The position numbers and the translations under genes are program-made. From Croceivirga radicis (lineage in GTDB: Bacteria > Bacteroidota > Bacteroidia > Flavobacteriales > Flavobacteriaceae): DNA of 64,000 nucleotides. The DNA lies in contig NZ_MTBC01000001.1 in NCBI RefSeq assembly GCF_002072105.2, forward strand, positions 558,001-622,000. The letters run 5' to 3'. The notes under the pieces are model-generated. The model was given only the letters and a program-made list of their open reading frames with translations, did not search any database and was not told the DNA's origin. Each line of letters opens with the position of its first letter. Within the stretch, counting starts at the first letter, position 1. Below, one piece after another: positions 27,445-36,747 of the stretch.

Positions 27445-28779
27445 TTGGACCCAGAACCCTGTTGTTTAATAGCTTTAGCTGCAACCTACAATGGTGTTTT
27501 CATTGTTCAGGTAATATTTCTTTTTGTATTGTTGTTATGTTCAGCAATGATTTCTGGCGCAGAGGTAGCATTGTTCGGTCTATCTGCAACAGAATTAAAT
27601 GCAATAGAAGAACAGAACACTACAAAAGGTAAGTTAATTGTTAAACTACTTGGCAAGCCTAAAAAATTATTGGCAACCATACTTATTGCCAATAATGCCA
27701 TTAATATTGGTATTGTATTGCTTTTTAGTGTAATTGGGGATACAATCTTTGCTTCTATGAACCAATTGCTGTTCGGTTTTGTATCGGTACGGTTTATTCT
27801 AGAAGTGGTTTTGGCTACTTTCTTAATATTAATGTTTGGAGAGATTCTTCCTAAAATTTATGCCAATCGAAACAAAGTGCAGTTTTCTCACTTTATGTCA
27901 AGACCGGTAAAGTTGTTAGATACCTTGTTTACACCATTTAGTATGCCCATGCGATCCGCTACTATTTTTTTACAAGATAAATTAGGTAAGCAAAAATCTA
28001 GTTTTAGTGTAGACCATTTGTCACAGGCTTTGGAATTAACACAGGAAGGAGACACCACAAAAGAGGAACAAAAAATATTAGAGGGCATAGTAAATTTTGG
28101 AAATACGGATACCAAGCAGGTTATGAGGCCTAGAATAGACATTTTTGCATTGAATGCAGAAATGAAGTTTCCAGAAGTTCTAGAAGAGATTATGAAGAAC
28201 GGCTATTCTAGAATACCCGTTTTTGAGGAGCATATGGATAATGTATGTGGTGTGCTGTATGTAAAAGATCTCTTGCCTTATTTAGATAGAAAGAATTTTA
28301 ATTGGATGTCTTTGATACGAGAACCATATTTTGTGCCTGAGAATAAAAAACTAGACGATTTGTTGTTAGAGTTTCAGGAACAAAAAAAGCATTTAGCGGT
28401 TGTGGTAGATGAATATGGAGGAACTTCTGGTATAGTTACTTTAGAGGATATTATAGAAGAAATTGTTGGCGATATCAGTGACGAGTTTGATGATGAAGAT
28501 TTGATTTTTTCTAAACTGGACGATTATACCTTTGTCTTTGAGGGTAAAACCAATCTAAAGGATTTTTATCGTGTGGTAAAAACTACAGATGAACAAGAAG
28601 AGCAGTTTGAACAGAACAAAGGAGAATCTGAGACCATAGCTGGTTTTGTGTTGGAGATTTCGGGTGGTTTTCCAAGAAAAGGAGAAAGCATTCAATTTAA
28701 TGGATATAAATTTACTGTTGAAAGTCTAGATATTAAAAGGTTAAAACAAATAAAGGTAAACTTGCCCAATGATAAGTAG
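27445..28779 (+). CDS. gldE: Gliding motility-associated protein GldE (CBS/CorC-type membrane protein)
   Basis: Inner-membrane protein of the CNNM/CorC superfamily, linked genetically to gliding and the type IX secretion machinery in flavobacteria. An N-terminal membrane domain (about 20-165, four helices) is followed by a CBS pair (VMRPRIDIFAL, HLAVVVDEYGGTSGIVTLEDI) and a C-terminal CorC_HlyC domain (about 360-440). The TTG start at 27445 is fixed by a stop codon directly before it in frame. It overlaps gldD by 11 bases, so the two are translationally coupled. The family also includes metal exporters. Confidence 0.93.
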   Translation: MDPEPCCLIALAATYNGVFIVQVIFLFVLLLCSAMISGAEVALFGLSATELNAIEEQNTTKGKLIVKLLGKPKKLLATILIANNAINIGIVLLFSVIGDTIFASMNQLLFGFVSVRFILEVVLATFLILMFGEILPKIYANRNKVQFSHFMSRPVKLLDTLFTPFSMPMRSATIFLQDKLGKQKSSFSVDHLSQALELTQEGDTTKEEQKILEGIVNFGNTDTKQVMRPRIDIFALNAEMKFPEVLEEIMKNGYSRIPVFEEHMDNVCGVLYVKDLLPYLDRKNFNWMSLIREPYFVPENKKLDDLLLEFQEQKKHLAVVVDEYGGTSGIVTLEDIIEEIVGDISDEFDDEDLIFSKLDDYTFVFEGKTNLKDFYRVVKTTDEQEEQFEQNKGESETIAGFVLEISGGFPRKGESIQFNGYKFTVESLDIKRLKQIKVNLPNDK

Positions 28780-29320
28780 AGTTCTAATCTTATTTTTTGC
28801 CATTGTAGTCTTGGTTTCTTGTAAAGAAGAAGTAATGCCAAAACCAAAAGCAATGTTGCGTTTGCAATACCCAGAGGGGAATTACAATACATTTAATACC
28901 CAAAAATTTGAATTTTTAAAAAATGAGATTGCAACGGTAAAACAAGAAAAACAAAGCGGACTAGTCTTGGACTATCCTATGATGAAAGGCTCTTTGTACC
29001 TAACATATAAACCTATAAACGGTAATTTAAACCAATTACTAACAGATGCACAACGTTTATCTTATGAACACGTGGTTAAAGCAGATAACATAGTTGAGCA
29101 GCCTTTTTTAAATCCAGAAGATGGTGTTTATGGTATGTTCTATGAAGTTACTGGAAACGCTGCTTCACAATCCCAATTTTACGTAACGGATAGTACCAAT
29201 CATTTTTTAACAGGATCGCTATATTTTTATGCTAAACCCAATTATGATTCTATTTATCCGGCAGCTATCTATTTACAGAAAGATATTAGAAGGGTTATGG
29301 AGTCTTTAAAATGGAAATAA
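28769..29320 (+). CDS. gldD: Gliding motility lipoprotein GldD
   Basis: Lipoprotein required for gliding in flavobacteria. A signal peptide with lipobox (about residues 1-18, VLVSCKEE) is followed by the conserved KPKAMLRLQYPEGNY start of the mature protein. Length 183 residues is usual. Its start codon lies inside the end of gldE. The mutY-ssb-gldE-gldD order is a recurring flavobacterial arrangement. A convergent lipoprotein gene starts its stop codon 2 bases away, with no terminator seen between them. Confidence 0.93.
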   Translation: MISRVLILFFAIVVLVSCKEEVMPKPKAMLRLQYPEGNYNTFNTQKFEFLKNEIATVKQEKQSGLVLDYPMMKGSLYLTYKPINGNLNQLLTDAQRLSYEHVVKADNIVEQPFLNPEDGVYGMFYEVTGNAASQSQFYVTDSTNHFLTGSLYFYAKPNYDSIYPAAIYLQKDIRRVMESLKWK

Positions 29321-29321
29321 G

Positions 29322-29741
29322 TTATTCTTGCCCTAATAGTGTTTCTGCGCGTGCAATACTGCTATTTATTTGCTCTTTAAGCTCCTTAACTTTTACCTCC
29401 TCTTCGTTAAGCCATTCTTGTTTTTGTGGGCTTAGTTCTTTGCCGTTCAAAATTTCATCAGAATCAAATCGATCACCAAAACCTTTCATCCAATCCATCA
29501 TAGCCATGTTTGCCTCTTGTAAATCTTTCATGGCTTCTTGGTAAACCATACTTTGGGCGGTAGTGTCCACTTTTTCTTTTAACTGCCCTACCAATCTACC
29601 AAGTTTGCCCATTTTAGGCATTACCTCATCGTGGATGGCCATTACCGTCTGCATTTGCGTAGGTTTTGTGTTCGTTTCTTCCTTTTTTTCATTACAGGCA
29701 AAAAAAACTAGGCTAATAAATAGAAATACTATTTTTTTCAT
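29322..29741 (-). CDS. Uncharacterised helical lipoprotein
   Basis: No family recognised with confidence. A lipoprotein signal peptide (lipobox around FFACNEKK, Cys about residue 16) precedes a soluble region of about 120 residues. That region is Met-, Glu- and Lys-rich and predicted helical, with a coiled-coil-like stretch at about 90-135 (LNEEEVKVKELKEQINSSIA). It is separated from the upstream M16 genes by a terminator. Attachment to the outer-membrane inner face is likely from the lipobox but not proven. Confidence 0.7.
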   Translation of the reverse strand: MKKIVFLFISLVFFACNEKKEETNTKPTQMQTVMAIHDEVMPKMGKLGRLVGQLKEKVDTTAQSMVYQEAMKDLQEANMAMMDWMKGFGDRFDSDEILNGKELSPQKQEWLNEEEVKVKELKEQINSSIARAETLLGQE

Positions 29742-29795
29742 GGAGATAATTTGAACGTAAAGGTAAGAAGTTTAAGTGGGTACTTTTTAAAAAAA

Positions 29796-29824
29796 AAGGC
29801 CGGTTTTCACCGGCCTTCTTTTTT
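29796..29824. terminator. Terminator of the M16 peptidase operon
   Basis: AAGGCCGG/CCGGCCTT stem with a 6-base loop, A run on the left and T run on the right. It follows the minus-strand peptidase gene by 14 bases and could act in both directions. Confidence 0.85.
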
Positions 29825-29837
29825 TGTAGAAAACGGA

Positions 29838-31910
29838 TTATTCAAAATCTGCTGGAGTAACTCCTTCGTTTACTTTAATTTCTTTTACGATAAAATCAAA
29901 TTTCTGCGGGCCCATGGATTGGCTCATCTTAAACGGAAATTTAACTCCAGATACTTCTTTGTAATCATCCAAGATAAGTGTTTGGCTTATTTGCTGGCCT
30001 TGCATTTCTTGTACGTTCACTTCTTGAATCTTTAATCCGGTTTCCAGGTCATAGTAAACGGTCTTATTGTCCGTAACTTTAATTTTGTAGGCTTTTTTGC
30101 CATTAACTACTTCTACGCCCTCTAAAGTTAAGCCACCTGCTGCCAAATAATTTAATTCTGGAAATGGTGCAGATTCTTCTTTAATTTTATTAACCTCATC
30201 TTCGGTAAGGTCTTTGCGTTGACCTTGCATGGTCATATATCCTTTATTCCCGTCTAGCACCTGTTTGCTCATAGAGTTTCCCATAACTTTTACGTCTTGC
30301 ATAAATTGGTTGTTAGCGGTTTTTTTCATTTCCAACTCCAACTTCATGCCTTGCATTTCTGCTTCTGCCACCAAAGCATAGGATGCTACATTTTCTAAAG
30401 CCTGTTTACCGCCAATAGCAGCTACGTATTTTTCTATAATGGCGTTAGCATCAACACCTTCTGGTATAGTAACCTCATAGTTTGGTTTTTCTACCTTATT
30501 GGCGTTTTTATCAAAGTACCTAACCGGTACGGTTTTTCCATTAAAACTAACTTTTTCCAAATTTTCTAGAACATCACTTCCTTTGCCTACCACAACTATA
30601 CGGGCATTATCTATGGAGAAATATTTATTTGCTGCGGCTTGCACTTCTTCTATTGTTATGGCGTTTATGCGTTCCAAGTAAGTTTCATAAAAATCTTTTG
30701 GTAAGCCTTCTTTTTCTACGTTAAGAGCATAAGCTGCAACGGTTTCTGGATTTTCTAGCGCCATTACAAACCTACCCGCATATTTGGCCTTGGTATTATC
30801 TAGCTCTTCTTTTGTAATAGGTTCTTTTCGTATACGTTCTATTTCTTTAAGTATTTCTACTACAGAGCTATCTGTTACTTGATTTCTAACTTGTGCTTCT
30901 GCAATAAATCTAGATTTAGAGTTTTTATTGCTGCCTAAAGAAGAATAAGACCCATACGTGTATCCTTTGTCTTCACGTAAGTTCAAGAATAATCTGCCTT
31001 CTCCGCCTCCACCAAGAATTTGGTTGGCAATTAATGCGGCCAGATAGTCTTCATCTTTCTTCTTTAAGTCTACCAAATTCTCTACAACTACTTGAGATTG
31101 TACGGCATTGGGTACATCTACAAAGTTTATTTGCGTATACTGAACGTCTTTGGGTTCAGAATAACTAAAAGATGGTGGCACGGCTTTTGTCCAAGGTGTA
31201 AAGGCTTCCGTAATCAATTTTTTGGCCTCTTTAAATTCTATATCTCCAACCACAATCAAATATGCATTGGCTGGTACAAAATAGGAGCGGTAAAATTCTT
31301 CAACATCTGCAAGGGTAACGTTGTTCACGGTTTCCTCTGTAGTCATTTCACCATATGGATGTCCTTTTCCATAAGCTAGTGCGGCCTGTACATTGGCAGC
31401 AATGGTAGAGGCGTCTTTTTCAGCAGATTTTAACCCTGTAATTATTTTGGCCTTTTCCTTGTCAAACTCTTCTTGTGTAAAATTAGGATTAATGGCTGCA
31501 TCTGCCATTAGCTCTATGATTCTTGGAAAATACTTAGACAAAGAACTGGCAAAGGCACTTTGGGACCCAAATGAGATACGAGCTCCCATAAAGTCTACTT
31601 CTTCGTTATAGGCGTCTTTAGAAATATTCTTGGTGCCATTGCCCAAAAGGCTAGACAGTAGGCTAGATACGCCTGCTTTATTACCTTCAGCTATAGGAGG
31701 ATTGTCAATGTCTAATTGAATGCGAACACGGGGTAATTTATGGTTTTCTACCACCATTACCTTTAAACCGTTCTTTAATTGAAAGGTATTGGGTTCTGAT
31801 AGGTTAATCTTGGGAGCGGGTCCTGCTTGGGGTTGTTTGCTCCTGTCTATTTGGGCGGTCATGGTAGCCGTAAAGAAAACCAAGGCCAATAGTGTTATAA
31901 TATTTTTCAT
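29838..31910 (-). CDS. M16 peptidase-like subunit without zinc motif, plus C-terminal lipoprotein-sorting-like domain
   Basis: Probable non-catalytic half of a processing-peptidase-type heterodimer. After a signal peptide come two M16 domains (to about residue 450). The site where active members have HxxEH reads AGVSSLLSSLLGNGTKN, so zinc cannot bind. The substrate-contact Arg/Tyr region is kept (LREDKGYTYGSYSSLG). An extra C-terminal domain of about 220 residues (from IEKYVAAIGGKQALENV) resembles LolA-like or threalose-type beta domains. It starts 9 bases after the active subunit gene. Periplasmic. Confidence 0.88.
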   Translation of the reverse strand: MKNIITLLALVFFTATMTAQIDRSKQPQAGPAPKINLSEPNTFQLKNGLKVMVVENHKLPRVRIQLDIDNPPIAEGNKAGVSSLLSSLLGNGTKNISKDAYNEEVDFMGARISFGSQSAFASSLSKYFPRIIELMADAAINPNFTQEEFDKEKAKIITGLKSAEKDASTIAANVQAALAYGKGHPYGEMTTEETVNNVTLADVEEFYRSYFVPANAYLIVVGDIEFKEAKKLITEAFTPWTKAVPPSFSYSEPKDVQYTQINFVDVPNAVQSQVVVENLVDLKKKDEDYLAALIANQILGGGGEGRLFLNLREDKGYTYGSYSSLGSNKNSKSRFIAEAQVRNQVTDSSVVEILKEIERIRKEPITKEELDNTKAKYAGRFVMALENPETVAAYALNVEKEGLPKDFYETYLERINAITIEEVQAAANKYFSIDNARIVVVGKGSDVLENLEKVSFNGKTVPVRYFDKNANKVEKPNYEVTIPEGVDANAIIEKYVAAIGGKQALENVASYALVAEAEMQGMKLELEMKKTANNQFMQDVKVMGNSMSKQVLDGNKGYMTMQGQRKDLTEDEVNKIKEESAPFPELNYLAAGGLTLEGVEVVNGKKAYKIKVTDNKTVYYDLETGLKIQEVNVQEMQGQQISQTLILDDYKEVSGVKFPFKMSQSMGPQKFDFIVKEIKVNEGVTPADFE

Positions 31911-31919
31911 GTCTTTTTC

Positions 31920-33242
31920 TTAGAATTCTGTTTTTTCTCCAGGTAAATAGTTAATGAGTACACTTTGATTTGGCTTTAAATACTTGTTGGCCACTTCTTT
32001 AATTTCCTCTCTGGTTATAGAGCGATAAATGTCTATCTCTTTATTGATAAGACTGGTATCTCCATATAGTAAATAATTGGTAGCAAGCGAACTTGCTATA
32101 CCTTCTACGCTAGAGTTGGAATTCACAAAGTTGTTTTCAAACTTGTTTTGAAGCTTCTGATAATCGTTCTCTGAAATTAATTCGTTTCTTACTTTGGCCA
32201 CTTCTTCTTCAATTCCAGATTGTAGGCTTTCTAAGGATGTTTCGCCAACCGGTAACGCAAAAACCAAATACATGCCATAGTCTTCTTGCGGAATGTTAAA
32301 AGCGCCAACTTGTAGGGCTTTTTTTTCTTCGTCTACTAGTTTCTTGTATAGTTTAGAACTTTTACCATCACTTAGATAAGTAGAAATCATATCCAATACA
32401 TAGGCATCTCTTTCTTTAAAACCAGGTATGCGGTAAGCGGTACCCGTAGCAGGTATCTGGATGTTGGCGTCGTATGCCGTAGCAACCTTTTGTTCTGTAA
32501 TTGGGTCCTCTAGAGGGTAATTACGTACAACAGCTGCCCCTTTTGGAATAGGACCAAAATAATCTTTAATCATTTTTTTGGTCTCGTTTATTTCAATGTC
32601 GCCAGCAACTACAAGAACCGCGTTATTTGGCACGTAGTATTTTTCATTATAAGCAACTACGTCTTCTAAAGTTCCTGCATCCAAATCTTCCATATAGCCA
32701 ATATTAGGGTCTTTGTATGGGTGCTTTTCAAACAAATTCTTTCCCAAAACCATCAAAAAGGAACCATAAGGTGAATTGTCATAGCGCAGGCGCTTTTCTT
32801 CCTTAACAACTTCTTTTTGGGTATCTATACCGGTTTGGTCTATAACTGGGTGTAGCATGCGCTCCGATTCTAACCATAGCCCTAACTCTAAATTGTTTGA
32901 AGGGAAAACCTCGTAATAGTAAGTTCTATCTTGAGAGGTATTTGCATTGTTCTTTCCTCCGTTAGAAGATACAATTTGAAACCACTTACCTCTTTCTATA
33001 TTCTTGGTACCTTCAAACAATAAATGTTCAAAAAAATGGGCAAATCCGGTTCTGCCCTCTGTGCGGTCTTTACCACCTACATGGTACATTACAGATGTTG
33101 TTACCACAGGGGCACTGTTGTCTTGGTGCAAGATTACGTGTAGTCCGTTGTCTAGATCATACTCTTCAAACGTAACTTCTTGAGCTTGCACACTTAAAGC
33201 CATGGCTATAGATGCCAAAGCCGTTAGTGAGAATTTCTTCAT
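31920..33242 (-). CDS. M16 family zinc metallopeptidase (catalytic subunit)
   Basis: Exported zinc peptidase of the pitrilysin/insulinase family. A signal peptide (about 1-20, LSVQAQ) is followed by the inverted zinc motif H69-F-F-E72-H73 and a downstream acidic region (EEKRLRYDNSPYG). Length is 440 residues, the size of a single two-domain half. It is first in a two-gene operon with the inactive partner, an arrangement known for bacterial M16B heterodimers. The substrates are unknown. Confidence 0.92.
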   Translation of the reverse strand: MKKFSLTALASIAMALSVQAQEVTFEEYDLDNGLHVILHQDNSAPVVTTSVMYHVGGKDRTEGRTGFAHFFEHLLFEGTKNIERGKWFQIVSSNGGKNNANTSQDRTYYYEVFPSNNLELGLWLESERMLHPVIDQTGIDTQKEVVKEEKRLRYDNSPYGSFLMVLGKNLFEKHPYKDPNIGYMEDLDAGTLEDVVAYNEKYYVPNNAVLVVAGDIEINETKKMIKDYFGPIPKGAAVVRNYPLEDPITEQKVATAYDANIQIPATGTAYRIPGFKERDAYVLDMISTYLSDGKSSKLYKKLVDEEKKALQVGAFNIPQEDYGMYLVFALPVGETSLESLQSGIEEEVAKVRNELISENDYQKLQNKFENNFVNSNSSVEGIASSLATNYLLYGDTSLINKEIDIYRSITREEIKEVANKYLKPNQSVLINYLPGEKTEF

Positions 33243-33385
33243 TTTCTATAGTTTAATTGATTAACCAAAAGGTTTGTCTAATATACATGCTATTTGTTAC
33301 AACTTATAGATTGTTTAGCTATTAGAATTTTTAAAAGCTTGAGTTGCATTATTTTATTCTGTATCTTAAGAAGAAAACTAAACAT

Positions 33386-33832
33386 ATGAGCATTAGAACG
33401 TTACCTATAAGATTTGGGTTGGTTACAGCTGCAGTTTTAATCGCCTATTTTTTAATATTGTCTTTAATGGGCAAGCACACGAACATATTTTACAGTCTAT
33501 TTAATGGTGTAATTACTGGTTTTGGAATACATGAGACCATCAAATACACTAAAATTAGAGAAGGCAATAACTTTAGCTATGGAGATGGTTTTAAATCTGG
33601 ATTGATCACGGGTTTTGTAGCCACCCTTTTGTTTACTGTGTTTTTTGCATTTTATGCAACCGAACTTAATACGGTTTTTCTAGAAAAGCTTTCAGATGTT
33701 TGGGCCAAGGATTATGGTAATTTTAAGGCAATCGTGTTTTTTACGGTGGCCATAATGGGTATGGCAACTACTGTAGTTTTAACCTTAGCTTTTATGCAGT
33801 TGTACAAAACCACGAACAACAACCGTAAATAA
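33386..33832 (+). CDS. DUF4199-type four-helix membrane protein
   Basis: Function unknown. Four membrane helices are predicted at about residues 8-28, 35-52, 70-92 and 118-142, with the conserved ISYGDGF-like turn (NFSYGDGFKSGLITGF) between the second and third. This matches the Bacteroidota DUF4199 family. The start is taken at ATG 33386 (148 residues) because the 14 residues before it in the longer frame begin at a TTG and are lysine-rich. It is upstream of rplU but has no visible link to it. Confidence 0.78.
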   Translation: MSIRTLPIRFGLVTAAVLIAYFLILSLMGKHTNIFYSLFNGVITGFGIHETIKYTKIREGNNFSYGDGFKSGLITGFVATLLFTVFFAFYATELNTVFLEKLSDVWAKDYGNFKAIVFFTVAIMGMATTVVLTLAFMQLYKTTNNNRK

Positions 33833-33856
33833 TTGATTAAAAATCTATCGCAGGGG

Positions 33857-33886
33857 TTGTAGATTAAGGAATTAGCAGTATATTTG
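33857..33886 (+). promoter_or_regulatory. Promoter of rplU-rpmA
   Basis: TTG at 33857-33859, 19 bases, then TATATTTG at 33879-33886, a full match to the Bacteroidota -7 box. Transcription should begin near 33892. Confidence 0.7.
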
Positions 33887-33891
33887 CACCC

Positions 33892-33909
33892 GCTATTTAA
33901 GAAAATAGC
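33892..33909 (+). promoter_or_regulatory. 5'-terminal hairpin of the rplU mRNA
   Basis: GCTATTT/AAATAGC forms a perfect 7-bp stem with a 4-base loop starting at the predicted transcription start. It may stabilise the mRNA or be a ribosomal-protein leader for autoregulation. Confidence 0.45.
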
Positions 33910-33938
33910 CAATTAATCTATTTATAAAATATTTGATT

Positions 33939-34589
33939 ATGTACGCAATCGTAGAGATGGCAGGGCAGCAATTTAAAGTTGCGAAAGACCAAAAAGTGTA
34001 CGTACACCGTTTACAAACAGAAGAAGGTGAAAAGGTTACTTTTGACCGTGTTCTTTTGTTAGATGACGCGGGTACGGTTACTGTTGGCGCCCCAGTCATA
34101 GATGGTGCAGCTGTAGAAGCTAAAGTTGTAAAACATCTAAAAGGCGATAAAGTAATTGTCTTTAAAAAGAAAAGAAGAAAAGGGTACCGCAAGAAAAATG
34201 GCCACAGACAATATCTTACAGAGATTGTTGTTGAGAACATTTTAACTAGTGGTGCTAAGAAAGCTGCCCCTGCTAAAAAGAAGGAAGCTGCTCCTAAAAA
34301 AGAAGAAGCGCCAAAAGCTGCTCCAGCAAAAGCAAAAGCTTCTAAAGGAGACGATTTGAAAAAAGTTGAAGGTATTGGACCAAAAATCGCTCAGACATTG
34401 AACGAGGCTGGTATTACTACTTTTGCTGAATTAGCAAAGACAGATGCAGCTAAGATTGCAGAAATCATTGCAGATGTACGTGGTAACCACGTTACAGATA
34501 CTTGGCCAAAACAAGCAGAACTTGCTGCCGAAGGTAAGTGGGACGAGCTTAAGAAATGGCAAGATGAATTAGACGGTGGTAAAGCTTAA
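33939..34589 (+). CDS. rplU: 50S ribosomal protein L21 with C-terminal helix-hairpin-helix extension
   Basis: Large-subunit ribosomal protein. Residues 1 to about 102 are ordinary L21 (MYAIVEMAGQQFKV to YLTEIVVENI). A Lys/Ala/Pro/Glu-rich linker follows (about 105-140), then a helix-hairpin-helix domain (DDLKKVEGIGPKIAQTLNEA) and a helical end, giving 216 residues, about twice the usual L21. ATG at 33939 is chosen because MYAIVEMAG is the standard start; a TTG two codons upstream is also in frame. The extension is found in other Bacteroidota L21 proteins. rpmA follows after 42 bases. Confidence 0.95.
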   Translation: MYAIVEMAGQQFKVAKDQKVYVHRLQTEEGEKVTFDRVLLLDDAGTVTVGAPVIDGAAVEAKVVKHLKGDKVIVFKKKRRKGYRKKNGHRQYLTEIVVENILTSGAKKAAPAKKKEAAPKKEEAPKAAPAKAKASKGDDLKKVEGIGPKIAQTLNEAGITTFAELAKTDAAKIAEIIADVRGNHVTDTWPKQAELAAEGKWDELKKWQDELDGGKA

Positions 34590-34631
34590 GCTTACTGCTA
34601 CAAATAATAGTAAAGACAAAACCTAGAAAAC

Positions 34632-34892
34632 ATGGCACACAAAAAAGGTGTAGGTAGTTCTAAGAACGGTAGAGAATCAGAATCGAAACGATTAGGCGTA
34701 AAGATTTTTGGTGGCCAAGCTGCAGTAGCTGGTAACATCATTGTTCGCCAACGTGGAACAAAACACAATGCTGGTGATAATGTATATCTTGGTAAAGATC
34801 ACACATTGCACGCAAAAGTAGATGGTTTAGTAAAGTTTGAGAAAAAAGCAGGAGGTAAATCTTTTGTTTCTATTGAGCCTTTTGAAGCTTAA
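34632..34892 (+). CDS. rpmA: 50S ribosomal protein L27
   Basis: Large-subunit protein near the peptidyl transferase centre. The sequence begins [20 protein letters not shown] and holds [22 protein letters not shown]; 86 residues. It has no N-terminal cleavage extension of the firmicute type. It is the second gene of the rplU operon and is followed by a terminator. Confidence 0.98.
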   Translation: MAHKKGVGSSKNGRESESKRLGVKIFGGQAAVAGNIIVRQRGTKHNAGDNVYLGKDHTLHAKVDGLVKFEKKAGGKSFVSIEPFEA

Positions 34893-34918
34893 TTAATACT
34901 CAACTTACAGTATATAGA

Positions 34919-34951
34919 GCCCTTACGAAGTAATTCGTAAAGGGCTTTTTT
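34919..34951 (+). terminator. Terminator of rplU-rpmA
   Basis: GCCCTTACGAA pairs with TTCGTAAAGGGC (one bulge) around a GTAA loop, followed by six T. Confidence 0.85.
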
Positions 34952-35010
34952 AATTTATACCTAACTTTAAGCTAACCTTAGCTTTATTTCAAAAGTATAG
35001 TTTCACCAGT

Positions 35011-36579
35011 TTGTATTCATTTTCAAACTGCTTTAAAGTGAAATCATTCACTATCACTTTTTTTTTAATTCTTGTAATGGTGCAAGCCGTGGTTGGCCAA
35101 GAGCATGTAGCGCCTAGAAGTGAACTTCAATTTCCTGACTTTGAATCCAAAGAAGAAAAAACTTCTCATTCCTATTATCTTCAATTAGGAGACTATTTAT
35201 ATAAGGCTGGGGTTTATAACGAGGCTATTCTCAATTATCAAAAGGCTTTGCAATATAGCTTGGCACAGGTCAATAAAAATACAACTACTACCTTATTACG
35301 GTTTAAAATTGGAGAAGCGCACTTGGCTTTACGCAACTACAATTTTGCATTAAATTCTTTGAATCAGACCTTAAAAAGTGTAGAAGGTACCGAAGATGAA
35401 GTCAACGTTAGAATACTTATTGGTACTTGCCATGAAAAATTGGGCCAATTGCCTTTGGCTTTAAAAGAGCAAATGGCCGCATTAGAACTTGCTAAAACCT
35501 ACAATAACAAGCTTGCAACAGCAAAGGCATTGGAAAGTATTGGTAGCGTTTATGAAGACATGAACTTGTTTAAAGAAGCTAAAAACTATTTTAACATGGC
35601 ATTAATCTCCATGCCTAAAAATAATTTGGCTTTAGAAGCAAATATTTTAAATAATCTTGCAGACGCTTATAGAAAAAGTGGTGCAATCCAAGAGGCGTTG
35701 CCGTTTACCATTAAAGCTTTGCAACTTGCTAAACGTGTAAATGATAAACACCAAATAGAAAGCGCTCACAAAGATTTGGCTATAGCGTATAAGGAATTGG
35801 GTAATTATAAGTTGGCCTACCAACATTTAAATGCATCCGATTCTTTGAACGCCAAAATATTTTATGCCCAAAATACCGAACAAATAAATGCCTTACAATC
35901 CTTGCATGAGGCCAATAAAAAAGAAGCAGAGATTTCTAGTTTAAAACAAGAGAATAAACTAGTACGAGCTAAACAAGCAGTTTTTTTGGTGCTTTTAATT
36001 GCTATAGTTCTTTTGGCTGTTGGTTTTGTTTTTTATTGGAATAAGAAACGTAGGCAAAATGCGAAATTAGTTCAATACAAGCAACGCATGTTAAAGGCAG
36101 AATTGGATAAGAAAATTGCGGAAGAAGAAAACATGCAAAAAGAAATTAAACTTAAGGCCATGGCATTGTCTAGATATAGCTTGCACCTTTCTCAAAAAAA
36201 TAAAATTTTAGCCACTGTTTCTACCAAATTGAGCCATATTTCGGAGCGTAAAAACATCAACGCTTCGGCTAAACTAAAAGAACTGGTAAGTGAAATTGAT
36301 TTTAATCTAAAACAAGAAGAGGAATGGAACCAATTTCAGATTTATTTTAATGATATCCATCCTGGTTTTACTTCAGAATTAATTAAAAAAGCAGCTTCTA
36401 AACTAAGTGCTTCAGAATTACGGTTGGCTATGTTGGTACGCTTAAACCTATCTTCAAAAGAAATAGCTACTATTTTAAGAGTTACCCCAGATAGTATACG
36501 TGTAGCCAGATATCGGTTAAGAAAAAAACTGCCTATTGCACCAGAACAAGATTTAATCCATCATTTGTTGCAGTACTAG
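35011..36579 (+). CDS. Membrane-anchored TPR protein with C-terminal LuxR-like helix-turn-helix
   Basis: Probable one-component regulator. A signal peptide (about 1-30) is followed by five to six TPR repeats (about 45-290, periplasmic), one membrane helix (about 322-343, AVFLVLLIAIVLLAVGFVFYW), a cytoplasmic coiled coil, and a C-terminal helix-turn-helix (LSASELRLAMLVRLNLSSKE, ATILRVTPDSIRVARYRLR). This build is common in flavobacteria. The start is TTG at 35011; no ATG precedes the signal peptide and the nearest in-frame stop is at 34951. It precedes the receptor-phytase genes and probably controls them. Confidence 0.82.
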   Translation: MYSFSNCFKVKSFTITFFLILVMVQAVVGQEHVAPRSELQFPDFESKEEKTSHSYYLQLGDYLYKAGVYNEAILNYQKALQYSLAQVNKNTTTTLLRFKIGEAHLALRNYNFALNSLNQTLKSVEGTEDEVNVRILIGTCHEKLGQLPLALKEQMAALELAKTYNNKLATAKALESIGSVYEDMNLFKEAKNYFNMALISMPKNNLALEANILNNLADAYRKSGAIQEALPFTIKALQLAKRVNDKHQIESAHKDLAIAYKELGNYKLAYQHLNASDSLNAKIFYAQNTEQINALQSLHEANKKEAEISSLKQENKLVRAKQAVFLVLLIAIVLLAVGFVFYWNKKRRQNAKLVQYKQRMLKAELDKKIAEEENMQKEIKLKAMALSRYSLHLSQKNKILATVSTKLSHISERKNINASAKLKELVSEIDFNLKQEEEWNQFQIYFNDIHPGFTSELIKKAASKLSASELRLAMLVRLNLSSKEIATILRVTPDSIRVARYRLRKKLPIAPEQDLIHHLLQY

Positions 36580-36747
36580 GACCGTTATGTTTTTGGTTTG
36601 TAAGGCTAATGTTAAAAAATAGTAATTGTTGCCTTGTTGTTTACGGTATTCTGGGCAGTGATTTACATATTGTTATTTTTCAATTAACATGCTTAGCCCT
36701 TTATCTATCTAGTTTTGCTAGAAATCAAATACTTTAAGTAAACTAGA

